DNA from: Levilactobacillus angrenensis
Lineage (GTDB): Bacteria > Bacillota > Bacilli > Lactobacillales > Lactobacillaceae
Assembly (NCBI RefSeq): GCF_003946085.1
Contig: NZ_RHOB01000001.1
Span: 1 to 64,000, forward strand
Length of the DNA: 64,000 bases
Direction: 5' to 3'
Shown: one piece after another, positions 16,211 through 25,133 of the stretch
How positions within the stretch are numbered: position 1 is the first letter of the stretch
How the letters are laid out: the number at the start of each line of letters is the position of its first letter
The notes under the pieces: generated by a model
Seen by the model: only the letters and a program-made list of their open reading frames with translations
What the model was told of the DNA's origin: nothing
Databases searched by the model: none
Position numbers and translations under genes: made by a program

Positions 16211-16412
16211 AATTTGCTTTGACTGTCGTCTTGTCGTTATTCCGGGGTGCTGAACAACCCAACCACCAACGATGCTTGCACCCCTATTTTTTCAGCCGCT
16301 TATCATTTGCACAGCTAACTAACCGGCCGGCTTGTTAACTATTTTTCAAACAATTCGGTCCCGGGGGCCATTTTTCTTGTACAATGGAAGTAATCTTGCA
16401 GCACCAAGGAAG

Positions 16413-16994
16413 GTGAGTCGTACGCTATCCTTTATTTTGACCGCCGTGGGTATCTTCTTTGTCACCGACACCGACGACCTGGTCGTCTTACTCTTGCTTT
16501 GGTTAGCCGCGGCCACCCCGCTGCAACGGCGGCACGTCGTCGTGGGCCAGTACCTAGGTATTGCCACGTTGATTCTGGTCTCTTGGCTGGTCAGTCGTGG
16601 GATTCTACGCTACAACGTCGGTGGGCTGGTCCACTGGCTGGGGCTGGTACCACTATCGTTAGGCCTCATGGGGCTCACACGCTGGTGGCGAAATCGCGGC
16701 GTGGCCCAGCTGCCGCCAACGTTGACGCATCCGGTCAGCCTCCCCCTAGTTTGGTCACTCACAATTGGCAACGGGGGCGATAACCTCAGCATTTACATCC
16801 CCTACTTCACGCACCTCGACACGCCCGAATTCGCAGTCGTTCTGGTGGTCTTTCTCACGATGATTGGTTTGTGGCTAGTGCTCAGTCATCATTGGGCGCG
16901 CTCGACAGTAGCCAGTCACTTCTTCGCGCGGTTTGGCGCGTGGTTGTCCCCGCTACTGTTTATCGGCATCGGGTTAGTCATCGTACTTAAGTGA
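16413..16994 (+). CDS. CadD-family cation/cadmium resistance transporter
   Basis: About 193 residues from GTG 16413. The family opening ILTAVGIFFVTDTDDLVVLLLL is present, with paired Asp residues in TDTDD, then GQYLGIATLILVSW, HWLGLVPLSLGLMGL and the conserved SLTIGNGGDNLSIYIPYF near the middle. About five membrane helices. CadD proteins confer modest cadmium resistance and resemble LysE-type exporters. The start is uncertain: an extended -10 (TGTACAAT) ends at 16385, and AAGGAAGG lies only two bases before the GTG, while the longer frame to 16332 would start upstream of the promoter. Its stop overlaps the end of the convergent acetyltransferase gene by 8 bp. No CadC-like regulator is adjacent. 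Confidence 0.8.
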   Translation: MSRTLSFILTAVGIFFVTDTDDLVVLLLLWLAAATPLQRRHVVVGQYLGIATLILVSWLVSRGILRYNVGGLVHWLGLVPLSLGLMGLTRWWRNRGVAQLPPTLTHPVSLPLVWSLTIGNGGDNLSIYIPYFTHLDTPEFAVVLVVFLTMIGLWLVLSHHWARSTVASHFFARFGAWLSPLLFIGIGLVIVLK

Positions 16995-17583
16995 AATCGT
17001 GACCGACAAAGCCCGTCTTATCCGCCGCCGTGATGGGCCGCAACACCTGACACGGGTTCCCAGCCGCAATCACGTTGGCCGGGATATCGTGGGTCACCAC
17101 GCTACCGGCACCAATGATGGTGTTGTCCCCAATCGTCACGCCGGGGCACACGGACACGTTAGCGGCCAGCCAGCAGCGATTGCCAATCGTAATCGGCTTG
17201 GCGATACAGCCGCCCAGTTGGCGCTCAGTCGCGTCAAACAGGTGATTGCTGGTGTAAAGGCCCACCTTGGGCCCCAGCAAGACGTGGTCGCCAATCGTGA
17301 TTCGCGCGCCGTCTAACATCACGCAATCGTAGTTGGCATAGAAATTTTCGCCCACGTGAATGTTACGCCCAAACTCACAGCGAAAATGGGGTTCAACTTG
17401 TGGCTGACTGCCGGCACTGCCCACTAATGCCTGAAATAACCGGCCGCGATCGGCCATGGTCGGGGCAGCGTTGAGGGCGTTGGTCTTGGTCGTGGACTGA
17501 TCCCGCGCCGCTACCAACACTGGGTCGCTGTCGTCATAGGGTTTTCCCGTCGCCATGTAGGCAAATTTTTCATCAAGGTTCAT
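16987..17583 (-). CDS. Sugar O-acetyltransferase (maltose/galactoside acetyltransferase family)
   Basis: 198 residues. An N-terminal Mac-type helical part (MNLDEKFAYMATGKPYDDSDPVL) is followed by a left-handed beta-helix of hexapeptide repeats (IHVGENFYANYDCVMLDGARITIGDHVLLGPKVGLYT and ITIGNRCWLAANVSVCPGVTIGDNTIIGAGSVV). The catalytic His lies in TSNHLFD, and the GNPCQVLRPI end is typical. It transfers acetyl from acetyl-CoA to a sugar hydroxyl, probably as a trimer. TAGGAGTGATCAC precedes the ATG. It is monocistronic. Confidence 0.9.
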   Translation of the reverse strand: MNLDEKFAYMATGKPYDDSDPVLVAARDQSTTKTNALNAAPTMADRGRLFQALVGSAGSQPQVEPHFRCEFGRNIHVGENFYANYDCVMLDGARITIGDHVLLGPKVGLYTSNHLFDATERQLGGCIAKPITIGNRCWLAANVSVCPGVTIGDNTIIGAGSVVTHDIPANVIAAGNPCQVLRPITAADKTGFVGHDFT

Positions 17584-17624
17584 GTGATCACTCCTATCTA
17601 TCTCTATGATACTGTATTCCCGGA

Positions 17625-17640
17625 TGTTTCACATGGAACA
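17625..17640. promoter_or_regulatory. parS-like ParB-binding site
   Basis: TGTTTCACATGGAACA differs from the Firmicutes parS consensus TGTTnCACGTGAAACA at two positions and is identical to the site at 24686. It lies in the gap between the acetyltransferase start and the next gene. Confidence 0.6.
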
Positions 17641-17717
17641 ATTTTTATCACAAACGCTCAGCTCTTAAAAATTACGGTATAATGTAGGAACTAAATGCGT
17701 TTTCATAGGAGGAAAAT

Positions 17718-18428
17718 ATGGCAGATGATGGATTTGATGGGTTTCCCCTTTTCACGCTGGGCGTGGGTATCGACGGTGAACCCTGGGTCAAATCAACTAG
17801 CGCCGCAACCGTCATGAAGGACCCCGCCAAATATAGTCAGGTGCTGGGCCTATTGATTGGCGAGATGCGCGACAAATTACATTTGACAGACGAGCAAGCG
17901 TTCCAAGCCTTCTTACACCTGGCGCTACAGCAGGCCACCACGAACACCGCTACGGCGCCGCGGCCAACCACAGCCCAGCACGTCAAATTATCCGGTAAGA
18001 ATCTCCGGTCCGGGCGGCGGGAAATTCACCAAATCACGCTGAGCGACCTCACCGATGTGGCGGCCAACGAGGACGTGGTCTACCTCACTTTCAAGGACAC
18101 GATTCTGGGCATCATTATGAATGACGCTTACCAAGCGGCCAAATTGGCCATGGGCAAACGGGATTTTAAATACTTCCTCGATGAAGCCAACTTGAACTTT
18201 GCCTTGTACGCCTACCCGGCCGACCTCAAGGCCCTGCATACCATCTTCGCCTACGCGCGTGATCACCAGCTCTACACGGAACTGCATCCCGACGAGACCG
18301 TGGCGGCGGATGTCCCGGATACGCCAGCAGAATTTGATAAATTCATGCAATCCATGTTTGACGACATGGGCGGCGATACTCCCGATGAACCGGGGAACGT
18401 ACTGCCATTTCGGCCGAAAGATAAATAA
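17718..18428 (+). CDS. Conserved-type hypothetical cytoplasmic protein
   Basis: 236 residues, acidic overall. The beginning MADDGFDGFPLFTLGVGIDGEPWV and the middle LYAYPADLKALHTIFAYARDH are well-formed globular sequence. The end is acidic and then VLPFRPKDK, a tail also common in small Lactobacillales proteins. There is no signal peptide or membrane helix. AGGAGG seven bases before the ATG supports the start. It is monocistronic, with a terminator behind. I do not recognise the family, and no function is offered. Confidence 0.7.
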   Translation: MADDGFDGFPLFTLGVGIDGEPWVKSTSAATVMKDPAKYSQVLGLLIGEMRDKLHLTDEQAFQAFLHLALQQATTNTATAPRPTTAQHVKLSGKNLRSGRREIHQITLSDLTDVAANEDVVYLTFKDTILGIIMNDAYQAAKLAMGKRDFKYFLDEANLNFALYAYPADLKALHTIFAYARDHQLYTELHPDETVAADVPDTPAEFDKFMQSMFDDMGGDTPDEPGNVLPFRPKDK

Positions 18429-18436
18429 CTATTCAA

Positions 18437-18475
18437 AACCGCTACACCAGGTCAATCCCGGCGTAGCGGTTTTTT
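18437..18475. terminator. Terminator between convergent genes
   Basis: AAACCGCTAC / GTAGCGGTTT stem with T7 on the plus strand. It serves the hypothetical gene and may also protect the convergent ADP-ribosylglycohydrolase gene. Confidence 0.8.
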
Positions 18476-19407
18476 TAATCTCCAAATTTTTGGGCAAACG
18501 GCACCATCACGCGGTCCAGCAATGGCTGGTTCAACATGACTTGCCACCACTCTGTTGGGACAGTCTGCTCGGGATAGCTCAGCGCCAGCAGTGGCGCGGC
18601 CACCGTTGCAATCGTATCGACATCACCGCCGAGATTGACCGCCTGCAGAAGACCTGAACGCAAGTCGGTCGCGGTCAACGTCACCCAAACAGCCGCTTCC
18701 AACGTATCGACAACGTAAGGTGAGGTGCGGATGTCATCAAGCTGGCAGTTCTGGAAGTCTCCCGTGAACAACCGCTGATAGGCCGCTGTTTCCGCTGCGT
18801 ATGCGGAAGTCGGATTTAGCCCCGTCAAGGTCGTCTTCACGGCGGCCAATGCGGCGACCAGGTCATGGCCCGCCAGCAATTCATGCAGTAATTCCAGATA
18901 AACAAAGCTCCCCACGACTGACCGTGCATGGCCGTGCGTCAGTGTCGTGTAGGCCTTGGCAGTCGCAAAGCGTTCCGCGACCGGTTGGTTCACTAGCACG
19001 AAGGCCAGCGGGGCGATCCGCATCAGCGCACCATTGCCGTTGGCATTTTCGGCCGCATCCCCGCATTGCTGGGCGGGGACGTGGTTGATGGCATGTTGCC
19101 GGACCGCGTGCGCACAAGTCCGCCCCACATCAAAGGTGATCCCCCGCGGCGTCCAGTCACCAAACATCATGTAGTGCTCGAATTTATCCATGAGGTCATC
19201 ATCAGATCCTGCTTCCAAAATGTTTTGCAGTAAACATAACGTCATGGATGTGTCGTCGGACCAACTCCCGGCCGGCTGCGGCCAGCTACCGTAACCCGTC
19301 ATTTTGGTCAGGTGGTAGCTACCGCGAGCTTTCATTTCGGCTGGCACGCCCAAGGCATCCGCCACGGCAGCGGTGCGGAGGACATTTAAGATTTGTGCTG
19401 ATTTCAT
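18475..19407 (-). CDS. ADP-ribosylglycohydrolase family protein
   Basis: 310 residues with the DraG-type motifs. Near residue 48 GSWSDDTSMTLC supplies two metal-binding Asp. In the middle, ENANGNGALMRIAPLA and THGHARSVVGS follow. At the C-terminal side, AVNLGGDVDTIATVAAPLLAL corresponds to the classical GGDTDT metal motif, with Val replacing Thr at the fourth position. The family removes ADP-ribose from proteins or nucleic acids, or hydrolyses related N-glycosidic bonds, using two magnesium ions. The physiological target here is unknown. It is monocistronic; the start is preceded by AGGAGT. Confidence 0.85.
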   Translation of the reverse strand: MKSAQILNVLRTAAVADALGVPAEMKARGSYHLTKMTGYGSWPQPAGSWSDDTSMTLCLLQNILEAGSDDDLMDKFEHYMMFGDWTPRGITFDVGRTCAHAVRQHAINHVPAQQCGDAAENANGNGALMRIAPLAFVLVNQPVAERFATAKAYTTLTHGHARSVVGSFVYLELLHELLAGHDLVAALAAVKTTLTGLNPTSAYAAETAAYQRLFTGDFQNCQLDDIRTSPYVVDTLEAAVWVTLTATDLRSGLLQAVNLGGDVDTIATVAAPLLALSYPEQTVPTEWWQVMLNQPLLDRVMVPFAQKFGD

Positions 19408-19486
19408 GGGTAAGACTCCTTTCAGGCTTTGTCATCATCTTAGCAGTCTTTCTCGGGGTTAACAATCCGGCGAACCGCAAAATAAA

Positions 19487-19516
19487 AGAGCACGGCCATC
19501 TCAGTGGACGTGCTCC
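19487..19516 (-). terminator. Terminator of the LysE-type gene
   Basis: On the minus strand GAGCACG / CGTGCTC arms are followed by TTTTATTTT, 30 bp after the exporter stop codon. Confidence 0.75.
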
Positions 19517-19545
19517 CCATCTCCAAATTTTGTGATTTAATCCGT

Positions 19546-20163
19546 CTAAATCACCATCATGACCGCTTGGTACAACAGGTAGGCCCCGTACACCATGACG
19601 ATGCCCCCGGAAACGATGTTGACCCACATCAAGAACTTCTGCGGCAACCGTTCCTTGAGCAGGCCTAAGATCAGCGTGATGCCAAAGAACCAAATGGCCG
19701 TCGCGGTCACGACCCCGGTGATAAAAGGCGTGACTTCGCTATCCGCCAGTGACCCACGTAAGGCCCCAAACATTAGACTGGTGTCGATGATGGCCTGGGG
19801 ATTGGCCCAGGTCACGACCCAGGCGTTGACCAGCGACTTCTTCATCGTCAGTGGCGTGTTGGAACTTTCCAATTTAAAACTGGCCGCCGACCGCAAAATG
19901 CCAAACCCAATCCAGATGACCAGCAGGCCACCTAAGAACATAATGATCAGCTTGAACAGCTGATGGGAACTGATGATGGCCCCCATGCCGAAGAAGGCCG
20001 CCAACGTCAATGCCGTATCGGCGAACCACACCATGATGGTGACGGGCCAGGCCCGCTTCAATGGTTGGTTAATGGCGTTGTTGAAGACAAATAAATTTTG
20101 CATCCCAATCGAGGATACCAGAGCCAGACTCAGTAGCAGGCCCTTCAAGTACATTGCGGACAT
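19546..20163 (-). CDS. LysE/ArgO-family amino-acid exporter
   Basis: 205 residues with about six membrane helices. It opens with YLKGLLLSLALVSSIGMQNLFVFNNAI, close to the GPQNxFVL motif of LysE/ArgO. Later AWVVTWANPQAIIDTSLMFGAL corresponds to the family motif around helix 4. It probably exports basic amino acids such as arginine or lysine in exchange for protons; the substrate is inferred only from family. There is no LysG-type regulator next to it. Terminator follows at 19487-19516. Confidence 0.87.
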   Translation of the reverse strand: MSAMYLKGLLLSLALVSSIGMQNLFVFNNAINQPLKRAWPVTIMVWFADTALTLAAFFGMGAIISSHQLFKLIIMFLGGLLVIWIGFGILRSAASFKLESSNTPLTMKKSLVNAWVVTWANPQAIIDTSLMFGALRGSLADSEVTPFITGVVTATAIWFFGITLILGLLKERLPQKFLMWVNIVSGGIVMVYGAYLLYQAVMMVI

Positions 20164-20545
20164 GATAACTCACTTTCCCTCCAGGCCCACTCCGATAGCC
20201 GCCCGAGTTTTTTCAGTATCCGACTAGCATACCAAATATTCTGTGAAAATTAAAGGAAAACGAAAAGGAAACTATTCGGTCGTACTAATAGTGACTGGTC
20301 ACCACCATTTCAGGGCAACAACGCCGTAGCCACCTCGTGATCAATCTCTGGTACTAGTCTCGCCTCAACCGCTTGGATTTAGCTAACCACAGTTGTTTTT
20401 AATCAGGTTTTAATCTAAAGTTCACTTTAAGATGGATTTTCCATCCCCACACTAAAACGAAAGAACGCGATTCACGTGAAGAACCTCACCCAGAACACCC
20501 CATTACTGCGAAAGCCTAGCCAACCAAGATGGGAAGTCCCACGAT
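20164..20545. other. Intergenic region upstream of the ABC-F remnant
   Basis: About 380 bp. It contains an A-rich purine tract near 20250-20270, a possible leader peptide (ATG at about 20432 coding MDFPSPH and a stop), and the dyad-like AAGTTCACTTTAAG near 20420. Leader peptides are common upstream of antibiotic-resistance ABC-F genes, but the downstream gene is truncated. No other gene is seen. Confidence 0.3.
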
Positions 20546-20784
20546 ATGCCCAAAATTTCATTACACCAATTGACCTTCGGCTTTGCGTCGAACACCGACT
20601 TACTCTTTGATCACGTGGATCTAGACCTCGATACCCGTTGGAAACTCGGCTTGGTCGGCCGCAACGGGCGGGGCAAGACCACCCTGTTCAATCTCTTACA
20701 AGGGCGCTACCCCCACCAGGGTCACATCACCAGCACCACACCCTACACCTATTTCTCGATTTCTTCCAGTACACTGGATAAATT
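20546..20784 (+). pseudogene. ABC-F ATPase, truncated after the first Walker A region
   Basis: The frame opens with MPKISLHQLTFGFASNTDLLF, typical of Lsa/Vga/Msr-type ABC-F proteins. Walker A GLVGRNGRGKTTLFNLL is at about residues 35-51, then QGRYPHQGHI. Around residue 70 (TPYTYF) similarity ends and the frame runs into the antisense of the adjacent LysR gene. An intact ABC-F protein has about 500 residues and two ATPase cassettes, so more than 85 percent is missing. The original protein would have protected ribosomes or regulated translation. The deletion junction lies at about 20760-20785, right at the 3' end of mleR. Confidence 0.75.
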
Positions 20785-21672
20785 TCAGTCATCCCCCAGC
20801 GTCGCGCGCAAAACCGCGAGCACTTGCTTCTGCGTGGGCGTCAGAACGTGGGAGGTCCGGGTGACGATGCTGGAGATAAATTCTGGCTGCTCATCGTCCA
20901 ACAACTCCAGGCGCACCACGTCTTGGCGGTGCTGGTCGACGATGTCCGTGAGAAAGGTCACGCCGACATTGGCTGCGACCAGGTTCATGATGACGTGGGT
21001 GTCGTTGGCCCGAAAGACTACCTCCGGCCGGAAATGATTGCGGCGAGTCAACGTATTAAAGGCTGTATTGTGGACAAAGCTACTATTAAATAGGACAAAT
21101 TTCTCACCCTTCAATTCACTAAAGTAGATCCGTTTACGTTTAGCCAGTGGATGGGTCGCCGCAACGAAGACGTTAAAGGGTTGCCGGTCAAATTCCTCAG
21201 CCACCAAAGTCTTGTACGACAACGGTGCCGTCGACCCCAACAATGCCAGGTCCGCGCGCCCGTCCCGCAACGCATTGCGTAGCCACACCGATCCGCCCTC
21301 CAGCGTCTGAAGATTGGCCAACATGCCTTGGGCCTGCAGATGCGCCGCCACCCTGGGGAAATAGTAATTTTCAATGATTGGCGGCAAGCCCAACACGGTG
21401 CGGTCCTGCGTGAGGTGGGTAATCTCTTGTTGCGTCAGGGCCAACTCGCGCAAAATGTTCTGGGCGTGAATCGCCAACTGCTCACCGCTGGGGGTCACCA
21501 CCAGCTCATTGTGGATGCGGTCGCGTAAAACCAGTTTGGTTTGAAACTCAGCCTCCAGGCGCTTAATGGCCATGGTAATGGTCGGCTGGGTCACGCCGAA
21601 TTCCTGAGCAACTTTGGAAAAGTTTTTGACCTGAATTAATTGATTGAAATAAGCTAGGTCCTTGGTGTTCAT
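20785..21672 (-). CDS. mleR: LysR-type regulator of the malolactic locus
   Basis: 295 residues. The N-terminal winged HTH (LAYFNQLIQVKNFSKVAQEFGVTQPTITMAIKRLEAEF) is followed by a linker helix and a LysR substrate domain from about residue 90 (VLGLPPIIENYYFPRVAAHL..). It is divergent from mleS, the arrangement seen for MleR in Oenococcus and lactobacilli, where it responds to L-malate. The 137-bp divergent region holds an AT-rich dyad (TTATAAATTATTTTTATAA) with the LysR T-N11-A pattern. The product ends just at the truncated ABC-F remnant, so its terminator region was replaced. Confidence 0.88.
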   Translation of the reverse strand: MNTKDLAYFNQLIQVKNFSKVAQEFGVTQPTITMAIKRLEAEFQTKLVLRDRIHNELVVTPSGEQLAIHAQNILRELALTQQEITHLTQDRTVLGLPPIIENYYFPRVAAHLQAQGMLANLQTLEGGSVWLRNALRDGRADLALLGSTAPLSYKTLVAEEFDRQPFNVFVAATHPLAKRKRIYFSELKGEKFVLFNSSFVHNTAFNTLTRRNHFRPEVVFRANDTHVIMNLVAANVGVTFLTDIVDQHRQDVVRLELLDDEQPEFISSIVTRTSHVLTPTQKQVLAVLRATLGDD

Positions 21673-21707
21673 TTAAAATCCCCCTTATTACGCTATTTAT
21701 GTGACTA

Positions 21708-21768
21708 TTATAAATTATTTTTATAATAACTGCCATAGTTGACTATACGCCTGTGAGCCTTTTATACT
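21708..21768 (+). promoter_or_regulatory. mleS promoter with LysR-type box
   Basis: An AT-rich dyad TTATAAATTATTTTTATAA (about 21708-21726) precedes TTGACT (21739-21744) and TATACT (21763-21768), spacer 18 bp. MleR binding to the dyad next to the -35 would fit classical LysR activation by malate. Confidence 0.65.
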
Positions 21769-21809
21769 GTGTCTTGTAAAGTTAACGCAAACCAAATTGG
21801 AGGAATCTT

Positions 21810-23450
21810 ATGATGAAAACTGCAGATTCTATTTTAAATAATCCGTTCTTAAATAAAGGCACGGCCTTCACGACCGCCGAACGTCAAGCACTCGGCTTGG
21901 TCGGCACCTTACCTAGCCACGTTCAAACGCTGAACGAACAGGCCACGCAGGCTTACGCCCAATACCAAAGCAAGCCCAGCAACCTGGAAAAGCGGATTTT
22001 CTTGATGACGTTATTCAACGAGAACCGGACGCTGTTTTTCAAGCTGATGGACGAGCACGTGGTTGAGTTCATGCCCATCGTGTACGATCCCACGGTCGCT
22101 GATTCAATCGAAGAATACAGCCACCTGTTCACTGACCCCCAAAACGCGGCTTTCATTTCCGTCGATGACCCCGACAATATCGAAGCATCCCTGAAAAACG
22201 CCGCTAACGGCCGGGACATTCGCCTGGTCGTCGTCACCGATGCGGAAGGCATCTTGGGCATGGGCGACTGGGGCGTCAACGGGGTCGACATCGCCGTCGG
22301 TAAGTTAATGGTCTACACGGCCGCCGCCGGCATTGACCCCGCCCAAGTGCTGCCCGTCAGCATTGATGCCGGGACCAACAACCAAAAACTGCTGGATGAC
22401 CCGCTGTACCTGGGAAACCATCACCAACGGCTGGCTGGCGATGACTACCTGGCCGTGATTGATCAATTTGTCACCGCCGAACGCAAGTTGTTCCCTGAAT
22501 CCTTGCTGCACTGGGAAGACTTCGGTCGGGCCAACGCTCAGGTCATTCTCGACAAGTACAAGGACCAATTTACCACCTTTAATGACGATATCCAGGGAAC
22601 TGGGATGGTTGTGTTAGCGGGGATCCTGGGTGCTCTGAACATTTCTAAAGAGGACATCAAGGACCAAAAGTTCGTGACCTTTGGTGCCGGGACCGCTGGG
22701 ATGGGCATCGCCAACCAAATTTTAGACGAACTCCAACGCGCCGGTCTTTCTGAAGATGAAGCACGGCAACACTTCTACGCTGTCGATCGCCAAGGCTTAC
22801 TGTTTAACGACACGCCAGATTTGACCGCTGCACAGAAGCCATTCACTCGGGACCGGTCTGAATTTGCCAACGCCGACGAGCTGACGAACCTGGCCGCCGT
22901 GGTCAAGGCCGTTCACCCGACTGTTCTGATCGGGACCTCGACGCAACCCGGTACCTTTACCGAAGACATCGTTAAGGACATGGCGTCCCACACGCCCCGG
23001 CCAATCATCTTCCCGCTGTCGAACCCGACGAAATTAGCCGAAGCCACCGCCGCCGACCTCATCAAATGGACTGACGGCAAGGCGCTCATCGCTACTGGGA
23101 TTCCCGCTGGCGACGTGGACTACAACGGCACGACCTATCATATCGGCCAAGGCAACAACGCCTTGATGTACCCCGGCTTAGGCTTCGGTCTGATTGCGTC
23201 TACTGCAAAGGTCTTGAACGGCGAAACGCTCTCGGCTGCTTGCCACGCCTTAGGTGGTTTGGTCGACCCGACTCAACCAGGCGCCGCCGTTCTGCCACCC
23301 GTTTCCCAACTGACGTCCTTTTCCGAAAAGCTGGCAGAAATCGTGGCCCAAAGCGTCTTAGATCAAGGGTTGAACAAGGAACCCATCGCTGATGCCAAGC
23401 AAGCTGTCGCTGACATGAAGTGGACGCCGGCTTACCGTTCACTTGATTAA
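21810..23450 (+). CDS. mleS: Malolactic enzyme
   Basis: 546 residues (the in-frame ATG at 21813 is an equally possible start), matching the 540-545 residues usual for MleS/MleA. It decarboxylates L-malate directly to L-lactate and CO2 with NAD+ and Mn2+, consuming a proton and helping acid tolerance. Visible family features: [71 protein letters not shown] (metal-binding Asp pair) and the NAD-binding [16 protein letters not shown]. The C-terminal [15 protein letters not shown] is typical of malic-type enzymes. Together with mleP downstream and divergent mleR it forms a standard malolactic locus. Confidence 0.95.
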   Translation: MMKTADSILNNPFLNKGTAFTTAERQALGLVGTLPSHVQTLNEQATQAYAQYQSKPSNLEKRIFLMTLFNENRTLFFKLMDEHVVEFMPIVYDPTVADSIEEYSHLFTDPQNAAFISVDDPDNIEASLKNAANGRDIRLVVVTDAEGILGMGDWGVNGVDIAVGKLMVYTAAAGIDPAQVLPVSIDAGTNNQKLLDDPLYLGNHHQRLAGDDYLAVIDQFVTAERKLFPESLLHWEDFGRANAQVILDKYKDQFTTFNDDIQGTGMVVLAGILGALNISKEDIKDQKFVTFGAGTAGMGIANQILDELQRAGLSEDEARQHFYAVDRQGLLFNDTPDLTAAQKPFTRDRSEFANADELTNLAAVVKAVHPTVLIGTSTQPGTFTEDIVKDMASHTPRPIIFPLSNPTKLAEATAADLIKWTDGKALIATGIPAGDVDYNGTTYHIGQGNNALMYPGLGFGLIASTAKVLNGETLSAACHALGGLVDPTQPGAAVLPPVSQLTSFSEKLAEIVAQSVLDQGLNKEPIADAKQAVADMKWTPAYRSLD

Positions 23451-23542
23451 CTAGCGTGGATTAACGGCGCTAGACGATGCGCCCGCGACCCTACTAATAA
23501 TCATGATTCATTGGTCATGTGACAATTAAACAGATTCATTTT

Positions 23543-23584
23543 CGTGCCAGTAGAGATTGGCTCATCTCAATTTCTACTGGCACG
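23543..23584 (+). promoter_or_regulatory. 12-bp hairpin between mleS and mleP
   Basis: CGTGCCAGTAGA (23543-23554) pairs perfectly with TCTACTGGCACG (23573-23584), with further internal pairing of GATTG/CTCAATT. There is no T-run, so it is more likely an RNA-processing or stability element that adjusts mleS to mleP expression than a strict terminator. Confidence 0.55.
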
Positions 23585-23627
23585 CTATTATTCTCATGTC
23601 AAAATTTTAAGAAAGAAGGCCTCATTC

Positions 23628-24599
23628 GTGGCTGTATTGTGGAACTCCATCCAAAGTGTTCTCGTGGTTGTTTTGATTATGATTCTGGGCTTTGTCCTTC
23701 GGCGACAAGGCTGGTTCGATGATAAATTTGGTGGGACGATTTCCAAATTTATCAAAAATATTGCGCTACCGGCGTCCATCTTCGTATCGGTGTTGAGCCG
23801 TTTGACCCGGGGGCAACTGGTTTCCTTCTCCGGGTACCTGGGGTATGCGTTCTTAGCCGTCATCATCGGCTACCTGATTGCCTTCGCCTTAGTCCGGATC
23901 ATGCACGTGCGGCCGGGCCGGAAAGGTATCTTCGTCAATGCCATCGTCAACGCCAACACGATTTTTATCGGGTTGCCGTTGAACATCGCGCTGTTCGGTG
24001 ATCAGAGCATGACCTATTTTCTGGTCTACTACATCGTGAACACCGTCTCGACTTGGGCGTTCGGGGTCTTCCTGATTTCCAACGATGACCCGACGAAGCC
24101 CAAAGAAAAGCACCACAACCGCATCGACTGGAAAAAGGTCATCCCCATGCCGTTAGTCGGATTTCTAGTGGCGCTGGTCTTCTTACTGCTGAACATCCCT
24201 GTGCTCAAGGTCAGCTTTATCAATTCCACGTTGACCTACGTCGGCGACTTGGTTACGCCACTGTCGTTGGTCTACATCGGGATTGTCTTGGCCGATGCCG
24301 GCTTGAAGAGCATTCATTTTGACCGTGACACCATCGTGGCGCTGCTGGGGCGGTTCGTCTTGTCCCCTATCTTGATGGTAGCGGTGCTCCTAGCCGCCGG
24401 CCACTTCGGCGCCACTTTCCCAAGTATGGCTTCGCAAACGTTGATCGTGCAATCCGCGACACCAATGCTGGCAGTCCTGCCTATCTTGGCCAACGAAGCG
24501 CACGGCGACGTAGCCTACGCCACCAACGTGGTCACGACCAGTACGGTACTGTTCATCGTGGTGGTGCCGGTCTTGATGTCGTTGATTCAATTTATCTAA
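23628..24599 (+). CDS. mleP: Malate transporter, auxin efflux carrier (AEC) family
   Basis: 323 residues from GTG 23628, preceded by AAGAAGG at eight bases. The longer frame to 23544 would run through the hairpin. Ten predicted membrane helices in two bundles of five. AEC features are GFVLRRQGWFDD, ISKFIKNIALPASIF at about residue 35-50 and NANTIFIGLPLNIALFG at about 105-120, the unwound helix motif. In the C-terminal half, LVTPLSLVYIGIVLADAG. Malate uptake or malate/lactate exchange is inferred from position right behind mleS, as in other lactobacilli. Confidence 0.92.
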   Translation: MAVLWNSIQSVLVVVLIMILGFVLRRQGWFDDKFGGTISKFIKNIALPASIFVSVLSRLTRGQLVSFSGYLGYAFLAVIIGYLIAFALVRIMHVRPGRKGIFVNAIVNANTIFIGLPLNIALFGDQSMTYFLVYYIVNTVSTWAFGVFLISNDDPTKPKEKHHNRIDWKKVIPMPLVGFLVALVFLLLNIPVLKVSFINSTLTYVGDLVTPLSLVYIGIVLADAGLKSIHFDRDTIVALLGRFVLSPILMVAVLLAAGHFGATFPSMASQTLIVQSATPMLAVLPILANEAHGDVAYATNVVTTSTVLFIVVVPVLMSLIQFI

Positions 24600-24620
24600 T
24601 TTAACCGATTAAAATAAACT

Positions 24621-24667
24621 AGCGCAAACCCATCAGATAAAAATATCCGGTGAGTTTGCGCTATTTC
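24621..24667 (+). terminator. Terminator of the mle operon
   Basis: AGCGCAAAC / GTTTGCGCT arms with a long loop, followed by ATTTCTTT. Confidence 0.75.
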
Positions 24668-24685
24668 TTTACGTTAAATTCTGTA

Positions 24686-24701
24686 TGTTTCACATGGAAC
24701 A
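24686..24701. promoter_or_regulatory. parS-like ParB-binding site
   Basis: TGTTTCACATGGAACA, identical to 17625-17640 and two mismatches from the parS consensus. It lies between two convergent transcription units. Confidence 0.6.
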
Positions 24702-24708
24702 TTATGCT

Positions 24709-25071
24709 TTAATACGTCGTGACAACCGCGGACAAAATCTGCCACCGACCGGCAATCTGTGAAACCGTCAGGACCGTATGCAACGGCCACTCATGCCGGC
24801 CGCTGCCATGAATACTGGCAACGACCCGGTTTTGACCGGTCACCTGCCAACCTGATGCGGTCGCTCGCATCGCCACGTGATCTTCGACCGAGGAGAAATA
24901 CTGCATGGTCCCCTGTGCCAACTCGCCTAGCCATTCTGCGCGCGGTTGCACGTATCCCGTCATGTGAGTCAGTGTGAAATCCGGCCCTAACAAGCGATCC
25001 AAAGCCGCCGTATCATCGGCGGCCATGGCTGTGTTGTAGTCCCGGTAAAGCTGTAAAATTTCTGCGTTCAT
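24709..25071 (-). CDS. SnoaL/NTF2-like protein (DUF4440-type)
   Basis: 120 residues from ATG 25071 with GAGGAG upstream. The pattern ILQLYRDYNTAMAADDTAALDRLLGPDFTLTHMTGY..SRAEW resembles a single cone-shaped NTF2/SnoaL domain. Members include ketosteroid-isomerase-like and nuclear-transport-factor-like proteins without fixed function. The gene has its own MerR-type promoter (25103-25133), which places it in the same proposed regulon as the NAD(P)-binding proteins that follow. Confidence 0.75.
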   Translation of the reverse strand: MNAEILQLYRDYNTAMAADDTAALDRLLGPDFTLTHMTGYVQPRAEWLGELAQGTMQYFSSVEDHVAMRATASGWQVTGQNRVVASIHGSGRHEWPLHTVLTVSQIAGRWQILSAVVTTY

Positions 25072-25102
25072 TTTAAAAACTCCTCTCAATCCGAATGCCT
25101 TT

Positions 25103-25133
25103 GCTCTAGTCCCTTGCAGTCACCTCAAGGCAA
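25103..25133 (-). promoter_or_regulatory. MerR-type promoter P1 (SnoaL-like gene)
   Basis: On the minus strand TTGCCT (-35, 25128-25133) and TAGAGC (-10, 25103-25108) are 19 bp apart. The spacer holds a partial dyad CCTTGAGG..CAAGG. Spacing longer than 17 bp is the hallmark of MerR activation. Confidence 0.6.

Noticed and set aside
16384-16416. Leader peptide (11 codons) overlapping the cadD-like start
   Set aside because: Its ATG lies within the -10 element TACAAT, so it would not be part of the transcript.
20787-21037. Continuation of the ABC-F frame
   Set aside because: After about residue 70 the frame is the antisense of mleR and has no ABC-F similarity.
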